Of a stretch of 55,604 nucleotides of DNA, positions 18,357 through 27,575 are shown piece after piece. The stretch is from Acidobacteriota bacterium (GTDB lineage Bacteria > Acidobacteriota > Polarisedimenticolia > JAPUKU01). The position numbers and the translations under genes were made by a program. Position 1 is the stretch's first letter. Each line of letters opens with the position of its first letter. The notes below the pieces were generated by a model. That model was not told the DNA's origin, ran no database searches, and saw only the letters and a list, made by a program, of their open reading frames with translations. The DNA lies in NCBI GenBank assembly GCA_027295505.1, contig JAPUKU010000047.1, positions 1 to 55,604 on the forward strand. Reading direction: 5' to 3'.

Positions 18357-19722
18357 GAGCCAGGCCGTACTTCTTGGCGAAGTACCGGAAGGAACGGAAG
18401 GTCATGCCCAGCTGGCGGGCCGCCTGCGACTGCACTCCTTCGCTCCGCTCGAGAGCCTGCCTCATGGCGTCCACACGCAGGTCTTCCAGCCGGGACTCCA
18501 GGTCGAGCCCCTCTTCGGGGATTTCGATGCCCGGAGCCGCGCCGGCTACCCTCCCCTCGCACACCTCGGGGGGAAGGCTCTGCGGCTGGATCATTCCAGC
18601 CGATTCCAGGGCCACGGCGCGCTCGATGACGTTCTCGAGCTCGCGTACGTTTCCGGGCCAGGCGTGCGCCTCCAGAAGCTCCATGGCCTGGCGGGAGATA
18701 CCCTTGAGGGGCTTGCCCATTTCCTTGCTCACCTTGGCCAGGAAGTGTTCCGCAAGGGTCGGGATGTCTTCCTTCTTCTCGCGCAGCGGTGGCAGGGGCA
18801 GCGGAATGACGTTGATGCGGTAGAACAGGTCCTCGCGGAACCTGCGCTCGCGCACCGCCTGGGCCAGGTCCTGGTTGGTGGCAGCGATGATCCGCACATT
18901 GACCGGAATCTCCTCGGTCCCGCCCACGCGCCGGATGCGCCGTTCCTGAAGAACGCGCAGTAGCTTGACCTGCATGGCGGTGGAGGTCTCCCCGATCTCG
19001 TCCAGGAAGATGCTGCCACCGTCGGCCACCTCGAACAGGCCTTTCTTGGAGGAGATGGCGCCTGTGAACGACCCTTTCGTGTGGCCAAAGAGCTCGCTCT
19101 CGAGGAGCTCGTCCGGCAGAGCCCCACAGTTGATCGAAATGAACGGCTTGTCCGCCCTCGGGCTGTTGAAGTGGATGGCCCGCGCAACCAGCTCCTTCCC
19201 GGTGCCGCTCTCACCCTGCACCAGCACGGTGCTGCCTGTCATGGAGATCTTCTCAACCAGAGACAGGACTGCTTTCATCTTTGGGCTGCGCCCGACGAGC
19301 TCCTCGAAGCGGTAGCGGCCACGCAACTCACGTTTGAGCTCCTGGTTCTCGCTGACCAGGCGGCGCCGCTCGAGGGCGTTACGGATGACAATCTTTAGCT
19401 CGTCGACATTGAATGGTTTGATGACGTAGTCACAGGCACCGAGCTTGAGCGCATCGATCGCCGATTCCGTGCTCGCGTAGGCGGTGATCATCATGACCGG
19501 CGTCTGGGCGGCGACTTCCTTCGAACGCCTGAGAATGTCCAGGCCACTCAGGTCGCCCATGCTCAGATCGGAGATCACCAGATCGTAGAGGCCGCCCTCC
19601 AGCAGGCGCATGGCTTCGCGTCCGGTGCCGGCAAGCTCTACCTCGTACCCCTCCTTGCGCAGCATGATGTCCAGGAAGTCGCGCATGCTGACTTCATCAT
19701 CGACGACCAGGATCTTCTCCAC
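18343..19722 (-). CDS. pilR: Sigma-54-dependent response regulator PilR
   Basis: VEKILVVDDEVSMRDF receiver, GESGTGKELVARAIH, GSFTGA loop GHTKGSFTGAISSKKGLFEVADGG, C-terminal HTH; GTG start at 19722. Confidence 0.93.
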   Translation of the reverse strand: MEKILVVDDEVSMRDFLDIMLRKEGYEVELAGTGREAMRLLEGGLYDLVISDLSMGDLSGLDILRRSKEVAAQTPVMMITAYASTESAIDALKLGACDYVIKPFNVDELKIVIRNALERRRLVSENQELKRELRGRYRFEELVGRSPKMKAVLSLVEKISMTGSTVLVQGESGTGKELVARAIHFNSPRADKPFISINCGALPDELLESELFGHTKGSFTGAISSKKGLFEVADGGSIFLDEIGETSTAMQVKLLRVLQERRIRRVGGTEEIPVNVRIIAATNQDLAQAVRERRFREDLFYRINVIPLPLPPLREKKEDIPTLAEHFLAKVSKEMGKPLKGISRQAMELLEAHAWPGNVRELENVIERAVALESAGMIQPQSLPPEVCEGRVAGAAPGIEIPEEGLDLESRLEDLRVDAMRQALERSEGVQSQAARQLGMTFRSFRYFAKKYGLARDDS

Positions 19723-19727
19723 CGGGC

Positions 19728-21401
19728 TCACTCCTGGGCCGTCATCGCCAGCGCGGGCGCCGGCACCGCGATGGCCGGCAGGTTGATACAGATTTCGGTA
19801 CCGCAGCCCGGCACACTGCGCACCCGCACGGTTCCCCCATGCTCCTGTACGGCGCGGTAGACGATGGCCAGACCCAGCCCTGTGCCACCCCGGAAGGAGC
19901 CCTGGAAGGGTCGGAAGCAACTCTGCACCTGCTCGGGTGTCATGCCTACCCCCTGATCACGAAAAACCAGCTCGCGGCCGCCGGTTTTCGAGCCTTGCAC
20001 GGTCATCCTGAGGCACCCTCCGTCCGGCATGGCTTTGAGCGCGTTTGTGGCCAGGTTCCAGATCACTTGCTTGATGAGGTTCGGATCGGCGGTGCAGCGG
20101 GCGGCCTGAGGGTCGATGTCGCACTCCAGCGAGTGGGAGGTCCGGAACTCCCTGCTGTTGCGCAGCAGGGCGGCCGTCTCTTTCAGAAGGATCCCCAGAT
20201 CGGTCGGTTGGGGGTGGAACTGGCCGGGCTTGGCGAAGAGCAGAAAGTCACGGATGGTTCTCTCCAGCCGTTGCGATTCCTTGAGGATGATGTCCATCAG
20301 GCTGGACTGCTCCCCCTTCAGATCGAGATCGGACCGCAGCACCTGGACCGAGCCGGTCATCGAGGCAAGCGGGTTTCGAAGCTCATGGGCGAGTCCGGCG
20401 GCCATCTCCCCGAGGACGGCCATGCGATCCTTGATCTTGACCTCGTCCGCCAGGGCACGCACGTCGCTGAGATCCTGGAACGAGAAGATGAACCCTTCGG
20501 GCTGGCCTTCCGGGTTGAGCAGAAGAGACGCCGAGAAGCCGAGGGTAAGGCGCTGCCCGAGCGCGTTATTATAGTCTTTCTCATACCTCAGACGACGGCG
20601 GTCCTCAATCTGTCCGCGGAGCTGCTCCAGGAAGCCCGGATCTTCGTCCAAAAGATCGCACAGGTTCGCGCCCCGTAGCTCCTCCTGCGTACGTCCGAGG
20701 ATTTCGGCTCCCGGGGGATTGATAAAACGCACCCGGCCATGCAGGTCCGTGGCCAGGATGCCGCTGTGGATGCTCCGCAGGATGTCGCTGTTGAGCGCCT
20801 GCAGTGCGGCCAGCTCGAAACGGTGACGTTCCAGCTCGCGCCCGGTTAGCCGATGGCGCTCCGCGAGATACGACATCGCCAGAGCCGCACAGTAGAAGCC
20901 CACGAAATGCACCGCCACCGAGTAGTAGACGCGCAGCTTTTCGGTCTCGGAGAACGGATCCAGCCGCGCGGGATACCCCTCCAGCCAGCCGTACATCAGC
21001 AGAACCACCATGCCTGAATAGAGGATCCAGGACAGAGATGCTGTCAGCAGCGCTCCCCGCCGCCCCAGAAACATCGCCCCCACGACCACCGACAGGACAT
21101 AGAGGAACGAAAACGAGCTTTCGGCGCCTCCGCTGATGTAGACAAAAACCGTGGTGACGGCCAGATCCCCCAAGACCTGGAGGTAGACGAAGGCGCGGCT
21201 GTCGCGCAACCAGGGATAGGCAATGCCGTACGCCGCACTCAGGATGTAGATCGCGGCGGTGAGGAGAAACAGCGGATAGAGGGAGAGGACGGGCAGGAAG
21301 ATCAACTCCACCACGAAAGCGGCGATTAGAAGCGTGGTGGAAGCCACCACCCGCACGACCATCAACTGCAGGAGGTGGGGCTCGAACTCTCGCTCGGACA
21401 T
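19728..21401 (-). CDS. pilS: Sensor histidine kinase PilS
   Basis: N-terminal multi-TM, PAS, AVLGEMAAGLAHELRNPLASMTGSVQ, GGTGLGLAIVYR; upstream of pilR. Confidence 0.92.
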   Translation of the reverse strand: MSEREFEPHLLQLMVVRVVASTTLLIAAFVVELIFLPVLSLYPLFLLTAAIYILSAAYGIAYPWLRDSRAFVYLQVLGDLAVTTVFVYISGGAESSFSFLYVLSVVVGAMFLGRRGALLTASLSWILYSGMVVLLMYGWLEGYPARLDPFSETEKLRVYYSVAVHFVGFYCAALAMSYLAERHRLTGRELERHRFELAALQALNSDILRSIHSGILATDLHGRVRFINPPGAEILGRTQEELRGANLCDLLDEDPGFLEQLRGQIEDRRRLRYEKDYNNALGQRLTLGFSASLLLNPEGQPEGFIFSFQDLSDVRALADEVKIKDRMAVLGEMAAGLAHELRNPLASMTGSVQVLRSDLDLKGEQSSLMDIILKESQRLERTIRDFLLFAKPGQFHPQPTDLGILLKETAALLRNSREFRTSHSLECDIDPQAARCTADPNLIKQVIWNLATNALKAMPDGGCLRMTVQGSKTGGRELVFRDQGVGMTPEQVQSCFRPFQGSFRGGTGLGLAIVYRAVQEHGGTVRVRSVPGCGTEICINLPAIAVPAPALAMTAQE

Positions 21402-21455
21402 GGTCAGCGCTGCGCCTGGAGCCGCTGGAGCGGCCCGTTCGGGCTTCTCCCTGGC

Positions 21456-22658
21456 TCAGCCGATCTGGCTGATGAGGGTGAACAGCGGTAGGTACATGGC
21501 GATTACGATGCCGCCGATGACCACACCCAGGAACGAGATCATGATCGGCTCCATCAACGTCAGCAGGTTATTCACGCCCTCATCAACCTCGTCCTCATAG
21601 AAATCCGCGATCTTGCTGAGCATCGCGTCGAGGGCTCCGGTCTGTTCACCTACCGAGATCATCTGTACGACCATGGGCGGGAAAACTCCGGTCTCACGCA
21701 GTGGATCGGAAATGGTCCTGCCTTCCTCGATGCTCTTGCGGGTTGTCATGATGGCATCCGCCACGATGATGTTACCGGCGGTCTTGGCGGTGATCTCGAG
21801 ACTCTCGAGGATGGGCACACCGCTCGCGATCAGCGTCGACAGGGTGCGGCAAAAGCGTGCCACGGCAATCTTGCGCATGAGACCACCGATTAGAGGCATG
21901 CGCAGGACCAGGCCGTCGATGACGTGCTCGCCCTGGTTCGTCTTGTAGTAGCGGTTAAACATGATGAAAGCGCCGATGCCGCCCAGAACGAGGAGCCACA
22001 TGAAACGGCCGAGGAAGCGGCTGATGGCGATAACGATACGGGTTGGCAGGGGCAGCGTTGCGCCCAGGCCCTCGAACAGGGTGGCAAAGGTGGGAATGAC
22101 CTTCCACAGAATGAGCGTGACGACGCCGATAGCTATGGTGATGACGGCAACGGGGTAGATGCTGGCCGAACGCACCGATGCCCTCAGCTTCACGGCTTTC
22201 TCGATGTACACCGAGAGCCTCTGCAGAATGGTGTCGAGAATACCTCCGGCCTCACCGGCGGCCACCATGTTAGCGAACAGATCGCTGAAGATCTTGGGGT
22301 GCTTGCGCAGGGAGTCGGCGAGCGTGGACCCCGACTCGACATCCTGGCGGACTGCGAACAAGACTTTCTGAAAGGCGCGGTTGTCATTCTGCGAAGCCAG
22401 GATCTCGAGGCACTGCACGAGTGGCAGGCCGGCGTCGATCATGACCGAAAACTGACGGGTGAAGATGGCAATCTCTTTCTGAGATACGCCACCGCCGAAC
22501 TTCGGAAGGGCGAACTCTTTCCCCTTCTCGGTGACCCCGGTGACAATGATCTGCTGCCGCCGCAGGGTAGCAATCACGGCGTCCTTGTTGGTAGCCTCCA
22601 GAACTCCTTCCTGCTGAGCGCCTCCCCGATTCTTGCCTTTCCAGGCGAAGGTTGCCAT
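21456..22658 (-). CDS. pilC: Type IV pilus inner-membrane platform protein PilC
   Basis: MATFAWKGKNRGGAQQEGVLEATNKDAVIATLRRQ...; GspF-type domains. Confidence 0.95.
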   Translation of the reverse strand: MATFAWKGKNRGGAQQEGVLEATNKDAVIATLRRQQIIVTGVTEKGKEFALPKFGGGVSQKEIAIFTRQFSVMIDAGLPLVQCLEILASQNDNRAFQKVLFAVRQDVESGSTLADSLRKHPKIFSDLFANMVAAGEAGGILDTILQRLSVYIEKAVKLRASVRSASIYPVAVITIAIGVVTLILWKVIPTFATLFEGLGATLPLPTRIVIAISRFLGRFMWLLVLGGIGAFIMFNRYYKTNQGEHVIDGLVLRMPLIGGLMRKIAVARFCRTLSTLIASGVPILESLEITAKTAGNIIVADAIMTTRKSIEEGRTISDPLRETGVFPPMVVQMISVGEQTGALDAMLSKIADFYEDEVDEGVNNLLTLMEPIMISFLGVVIGGIVIAMYLPLFTLISQIG

Positions 22659-22680
22659 CGGCTATTCTCCCTGATCCCTC

Positions 22681-23811
22681 TTAGCGGCGTCCCGCCACAG
22701 GAGACCGCATGCCCGGCTTTTGCACTCCCGGAGCCGCGGTTCCTGAGCCACGATTGATCATGTCCTGCAGTTCGTCCGGTTTTGATGAGTAACTCAGAGC
22801 CGTTTCCAGGCTGATCATCTTCTTGAAGTAAAGCGTCGACAGGGCCTGATTAAAGGTTTGCATTCCGCTGCCGGCCTGACCTGTCTGCATCGATGAATAG
22901 ATCTGGTGGATCTTGTCTTCCCGGATCAGGTTCCGCACTGCAGGGGTCGGTATGAGGATCTCCATGCAGAGCACCCGCCCCCGGCCGTTCGCCCGAGGCA
23001 AGAGCGATTGACACATGATGCCTTCGATCACGAACGAGAGCTGGGCGCGGATCTGGGACTGCTGGTGCGCCGGGAAGACGTCGATGATGCGGTTGATCGT
23101 CTGTGCCGCCGAGTTGGTATGCAGCGTGGCGAATGTCAGGTGTCCCGTCTCAGCAATGCGAAGTGCCGATTCGATGGTCTCCAGGTCTCGCATTTCCCCA
23201 ATGAGCACCACGTCGGGATCCTCGCGGAGGGCCGACTTGAGAGCGGCCGCAAATGAATGGGTGTCTGCGAACAGCTCCCGCTGATTGACGAGGCATTTCT
23301 TGTGCCCGTGCAGGTACTCGACCGGATCTTCGATGGTGATGATGTGCTCCTGACGCTCGGTGTTGACCTTGTCGATCATGGCGGCCAGCGTCGTCGATTT
23401 TCCGCTACCCGTCGGGCCCGTGACCAGAACCAGGCCGCGCGGCTTCCGGGTGACCGCCGCGACCACCTCGGGCAGACCCAGATCCTTGAAGCTCTTGATC
23501 TCGTACGGAATCGTACGCAGAGCGGCCGCCACCGCTCCACGCTGGTTGAAGATGTTTGCTCGGAAGCGGGCCAGGCCCTTGACCCCGAACGAGAAGTCAA
23601 GCTCCAGGTTCTCCTCGAAACGGTGCTTCTGGTTGTCTGTGAGCACGCTATAGACGAGCTGCTTGGTATCCACGGGAGTGAGCGGCGGCAACTGCAGGGG
23701 CACGAGCTTCCCGTCGATGCGAATCTGTGGCGGGGAGTTGGTGGTGATGTGCAGATCCGTCCCTCCCTGTTCGATCAGGGTTTTCAACAGTTGATGCAGC
23801 GTGACTGGCAT
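22681..23811 (-). CDS. pilT: Twitching motility ATPase PilT
   Basis: GTDLHITTNSPPQIRIDGKL, LVTGPTGSGKSTTLAAMID, AIRIAETGHL-like Asp/His boxes. Confidence 0.96.
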   Translation of the reverse strand: MPVTLHQLLKTLIEQGGTDLHITTNSPPQIRIDGKLVPLQLPPLTPVDTKQLVYSVLTDNQKHRFEENLELDFSFGVKGLARFRANIFNQRGAVAAALRTIPYEIKSFKDLGLPEVVAAVTRKPRGLVLVTGPTGSGKSTTLAAMIDKVNTERQEHIITIEDPVEYLHGHKKCLVNQRELFADTHSFAAALKSALREDPDVVLIGEMRDLETIESALRIAETGHLTFATLHTNSAAQTINRIIDVFPAHQQSQIRAQLSFVIEGIMCQSLLPRANGRGRVLCMEILIPTPAVRNLIREDKIHQIYSSMQTGQAGSGMQTFNQALSTLYFKKMISLETALSYSSKPDELQDMINRGSGTAAPGVQKPGMRSPVAGRR

Positions 23812-23849
23812 TCACTTGTCTCCTATACCACCCGGGGGGATAACCGAAC

Positions 23850-25577
23850 TCATAGGACAGTTTCGCGTACGACCTCCTCGATAGTGGTCGATCCTTCACG
23901 CAGTTTCTGCAGTCCGCTGCCGCGCAGGGTGAGCATCCCGTCTTCCACGGCCTTGTTCTTGAGCTCGGTCGTGGAGGCACCGGTCAGGATCATTTCGCGC
24001 AGGCTTTCGGTGATCTCCATGACCTCGTAGACGCCCACGCGGCCCTTGTAACCCGTGTTGTTGCAGGTCGTGCAGCCCCGCCCTTTGTAGATCCTGATCT
24101 TCGGGGCTTCCTGCTCACCGAAACCGATGTCAACCAGTGCCTGGGGCGGCACCTTGATGTCCTCCTTGCAGTCCTTGCACACGCGTCGGATGAGACGCTG
24201 GGCACAGATCAGGTGGACCGAAGTGGCCACCAGGAACGGCTCAATGCCCATGTTCATGAGGCGGTTGATGGTGCCGGGGGCGTCGTTTGTATGCAGGGTC
24301 GAGAGCACGAGGTGTCCCGTGAGGGCCGCCTTGACCGCGATCTCCGCGGTTTCGAAATCACGGATCTCGCCCACCAGAACGATATTCGGATCCTGTCGAA
24401 GGAAGGAACGCAGGGCCGCGGCAAAGTTCAGACCGATTGACTCCTTCATCTGCACCTGGTTGATCCCGTGCAGGTTGAACTCCACGGGATCCTCGGCCGT
24501 CATGATGTTCGTCTCCGGCGTGTTGACACGAGAGATGGAGGAGTAAAGCGTGTTCGTCTTGCCGCTTCCTGTCGGGCCGGTGACCAGGACCATGCCGTAG
24601 GGCCGGAAGATAGCCCGCTCGAACTTCTTGAACGACTCCTGCTCGAAGCCCAGTTTGGTCATGTCCAGCATCAACTTGTCTTTGTCGAGAAGCCGGAGCA
24701 CAATCTTTTCGCCAAACAGCGTCGGCAGGCAGCTGACGCGATAATCCATCTCCTTGTTCTTGCCGCTGAGCTTCATCTTGATCTTGATGCGGCCGTCCTG
24801 TGGCAGGCGCTTCTCGGAGATGTCGAGCTTGGCCATGATCTTGACACGGGAAGTGATCGCGTCACGAAGCTTCAACGGCGGATTCATGATCTCGTACAGC
24901 ACGCCGTCGATGCGGAAGCGCACGCGGAAATCCGTCTCGTACGGCTCGATGTGGATGTCGCTGGCCCCCCGCTTGATCGAGTCGGTGAGGATCAGGTTGA
25001 CGAGCTTGACGACCGGCGCTTCCTCTGTCGAGGCCGCCAGTTTCTGGATGTCGATGTCCTCCTCGTCGTCCATGACCTCGAGGTTGGCGTCCTCGGCGCT
25101 CTGGCCGAGGTCGGACATTTCTTCCATCACCTTCTTGAGCTCGAGCGCGTGGGAGGATCCGTAATAGCGGTCGATGGCTTCCTTGATCGAGGATTCCGCG
25201 GCCACCACGGGCTCGACGTTGTATCCGGTCATGAACTTGATGTCATCCATGGCGAACACGTTTGTCGGATCGACCATGGCGATAGTGATGGTGGCACCGT
25301 GCCGGTTGACGGGCATGATCATGTATTTCTGGGCTACTTCCGAGGGCACCAGCTTGATGACGGTCTCGTCGATCTCGTAGTCGGAAAGCTGGACCGCTGG
25401 CACCCCGAACTGTTCGGACAACACCTTGGTGATCTCGCCTTCCTTGGCGAAGCCGAGCGTCACCAGATTCGAGCCCAGCTTGCCTCCATCTGACTTCTGC
25501 CGCCCGAGGGCCTCCTTCAGCTGGCCGTCAGTGATCAGGCCGGCCTTGACCAGCAGCTCGCCGAGTTTCATCGCCAT
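23850..25577 (-). CDS. pilB: Type IV pilus assembly ATPase PilB
   Basis: GspE N-domain, LVTGPTGSGKTNTLYSSISRVN, tetracysteine CKDCKED...CTTC. Confidence 0.96.
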   Translation of the reverse strand: MAMKLGELLVKAGLITDGQLKEALGRQKSDGGKLGSNLVTLGFAKEGEITKVLSEQFGVPAVQLSDYEIDETVIKLVPSEVAQKYMIMPVNRHGATITIAMVDPTNVFAMDDIKFMTGYNVEPVVAAESSIKEAIDRYYGSSHALELKKVMEEMSDLGQSAEDANLEVMDDEEDIDIQKLAASTEEAPVVKLVNLILTDSIKRGASDIHIEPYETDFRVRFRIDGVLYEIMNPPLKLRDAITSRVKIMAKLDISEKRLPQDGRIKIKMKLSGKNKEMDYRVSCLPTLFGEKIVLRLLDKDKLMLDMTKLGFEQESFKKFERAIFRPYGMVLVTGPTGSGKTNTLYSSISRVNTPETNIMTAEDPVEFNLHGINQVQMKESIGLNFAAALRSFLRQDPNIVLVGEIRDFETAEIAVKAALTGHLVLSTLHTNDAPGTINRLMNMGIEPFLVATSVHLICAQRLIRRVCKDCKEDIKVPPQALVDIGFGEQEAPKIRIYKGRGCTTCNNTGYKGRVGVYEVMEITESLREMILTGASTTELKNKAVEDGMLTLRGSGLQKLREGSTTIEEVVRETVL

Positions 25578-25793
25578 GATTGTGCTGGCCTCACCGCTCC
25601 GAAGGTTTTTGCTCTAAGTCCTTATGAATCAAGCAGGTGCCCACTTTCAAACCCGGTGTAATATGGGTCCCGCTCCCTTACCTGTCAAGAAAGGGCCCGC
25701 TGGCGTCATGCCAGGAGCAATCGGGCCCAGGCAGCAAATATATTTCCCGAACAGCGGAGTTCAAGCCAGACGTCCCTCGGGAGGAGCCCTGGC

Positions 25794-25883
25794 TTGTTCT
25801 TGAGCGCGATCGTCCCCGTCTACAACGAGGTCAGCACGATCCGGAAAATTCTGGAACAAGTGGCAGCGGAGCCAGGGGGGGGG
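25794..25883 (+). pseudogene. 5' remnant of a family 2 glycosyltransferase, ends at a G9 tract
   Basis: TTG start; MFLSAIVPVYNEVSTIRKILEQVAAEP is a GT2 N-terminus; no frame continues the fold after the G-tract. Confidence 0.65.
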
Positions 25884-26022
25884 TACGGGGCCTTGGAGGT
25901 GCGGATCTTGTGCAGCGGCCCTGTGGCGCGTCCTCTGCTGCCGCCTCACCCGCCCCTGATCTGCTGGGACCCTCCCCTCCAGGAGCGTTCGGAACGGGTC
26001 AGTTTCGGCTCAGAGAGTGGCC

Positions 26023-26745
26023 CTATCTTGCGGGACCTTGTCTGCTGAAGATAACCATCTTTTGTGAGGGATGCTCATAGTCATCTTTGATCTCCGGCCG
26101 CAAGCCTGATTTCTCTGCCATGTCCATGATTCTCTCGGCCGGATAGTAGTAATCCACTCCCCTCGATTCACCAAACTCATTTCTTATCCAGAAAGTCGCC
26201 AAAAACTGAGACGAATCATGCATATGCTCTGCTGCTGCTCTCATGATCACGAGAGTAGTGTCAGGGTCGGTGTGGGTGAACACGCTTTGCGCGATAATGT
26301 AATCAAATCTCTTGTCGAAGGGGATACCCGATCCCTTGATATGGCATAGGGAAGGCGTTGACGGGGCAAGATCAGACTTGGCAACAAGGCGTTGGGAGTA
26401 GGCTACGATGCTCTCAGATATGTCCAGTCCATAGTACAAACCCGGCTCGAGGAAAGGTATGACGTACCTCCCCAATCGCAGGGCTCCACATCCATAATCC
26501 AAGAGGTTGTTCTGAGGTTTTAAACCTTGTTTCCTGAGATACTCGAACTGCAATCGACCAACCTTGATCGGGGCTGAGCTTTCGTGCTGGCCGATGGCGA
26601 GTTCCGGGTTAAAAAATGTACGCACCTTCATGAACCGTCGGTATCTCTCCTCTTGCTTCAAGCGGGGATGAACGAGGTCGAGGTATTTCAACGTTGTCCA
26701 GTTGATGAGATTCCAAAGACGCCCCAATTGAACCAGCTCAGCCAT
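26023..26745 (-). CDS. Class I SAM-dependent methyltransferase
   Basis: LLDYGCGALRLGRYVIPFLEPGLYYGLDIS motif I; lower apparent GC than flanks. Confidence 0.85.
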   Translation of the reverse strand: MAELVQLGRLWNLINWTTLKYLDLVHPRLKQEERYRRFMKVRTFFNPELAIGQHESSAPIKVGRLQFEYLRKQGLKPQNNLLDYGCGALRLGRYVIPFLEPGLYYGLDISESIVAYSQRLVAKSDLAPSTPSLCHIKGSGIPFDKRFDYIIAQSVFTHTDPDTTLVIMRAAAEHMHDSSQFLATFWIRNEFGESRGVDYYYPAERIMDMAEKSGLRPEIKDDYEHPSQKMVIFSRQGPAR

Positions 26746-26837
26746 CGTAGCCTCCGTCCTGTGCCTCCGAGGTCTGGCGTCAATCTAGAGTGAGGCCCCG
26801 AACGTAGTCAAGAATTTCGGGCTCACTCGTCGCGAGT

Positions 26838-27575
26838 TCAGACACCCGTCTCGAGGCGCCGGGCGAGCAGGGGCGGGAGGTTCGCCTGCAGGATCTTCTG
26901 CGAGGCCGTGGCGATATCGTAGGTCACGCGGTAGTGCTCCACCTGGCCGCCCTGCGTGTCCAGAATGGCGTAGGCGGCGCGCGGATCCCGGTCCCGCGGC
27001 TGCCCGACCGATCCGGGATTGAACAGGTGCCTCTCCCCCGGCCCGAGCTTGAGGCCATCTGCCGGGGGTGGAACCTGGCGGCCGATGCGCCCCGCACGCA
27101 GGCTGAAGACGCAGGCGATGTGGCTGTGGCCAATGAAGCAGAGGTTGAAATCGCACGCATCGAACTGTCTGGAGGCCGCTCCCTCCTCCAGCAGATACTC
27201 GTCCTCATCGAGCGGGGCGCCGTGTGCCACCCAGACTCCGGGCGCCGCCACCGCAGGCCCCTCCGGCAGGGCGCGCAAATAGGCGAGGCTGTCCTCACTC
27301 AGGGCACGCTGGGTCCATTCCACCGCGGTGCGCGCAGCGCTGTTGAACCCGCTGGCCGATTCAACTCCGCAGATCACCTTGTCGTGGTTCCCCCGCACCA
27401 TGAACGCGGGATTCAGCGCTCGCAACTGCTGCACGGCGGCTTCGGGATCCGCCCCGTATCCGACCAGATCTCCCAGAAACCAGACCTGATCCCACCCCCG
27501 TGGACGGGCCGCGGCCAGAACCGCGCTCAGTGCCTCGAGGTTTCCGTGGATGTCGCTCAGGACGAGCACCCTCAT
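26838..27575 (-). CDS. Metallophosphoesterase (YfcE/calcineurin-like)
   Basis: MRVLVLSDIHGNLEAL, WFLGDLVGYGADP, VRGNHDKV; 4-nt overlap with upstream stop. Confidence 0.92.
   Translation of the reverse strand: MRVLVLSDIHGNLEALSAVLAAARPRGWDQVWFLGDLVGYGADPEAAVQQLRALNPAFMVRGNHDKVICGVESASGFNSAARTAVEWTQRALSEDSLAYLRALPEGPAVAAPGVWVAHGAPLDEDEYLLEEGAASRQFDACDFNLCFIGHSHIACVFSLRAGRIGRQVPPPADGLKLGPGERHLFNPGSVGQPRDRDPRAAYAILDTQGGQVEHYRVTYDIATASQKILQANLPPLLARRLETGV

Noticed and set aside
25625-25655. Possible sigma-54 site upstream of pilB (GGGCACCTGCTTGA)
   Set aside because: Lacks the -12 GC at correct spacing
25691-25710. Short inverted repeat CTGGC-GTCAT-GCCAG
   Set aside because: Only 5-bp arms in GC-rich intergenic DNA; no supporting context
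25875-25883. G9 tract as phase-variation switch for the GT2 gene
   Set aside because: Changing G count does not restore a GT2 continuation in any frame; better explained by truncation
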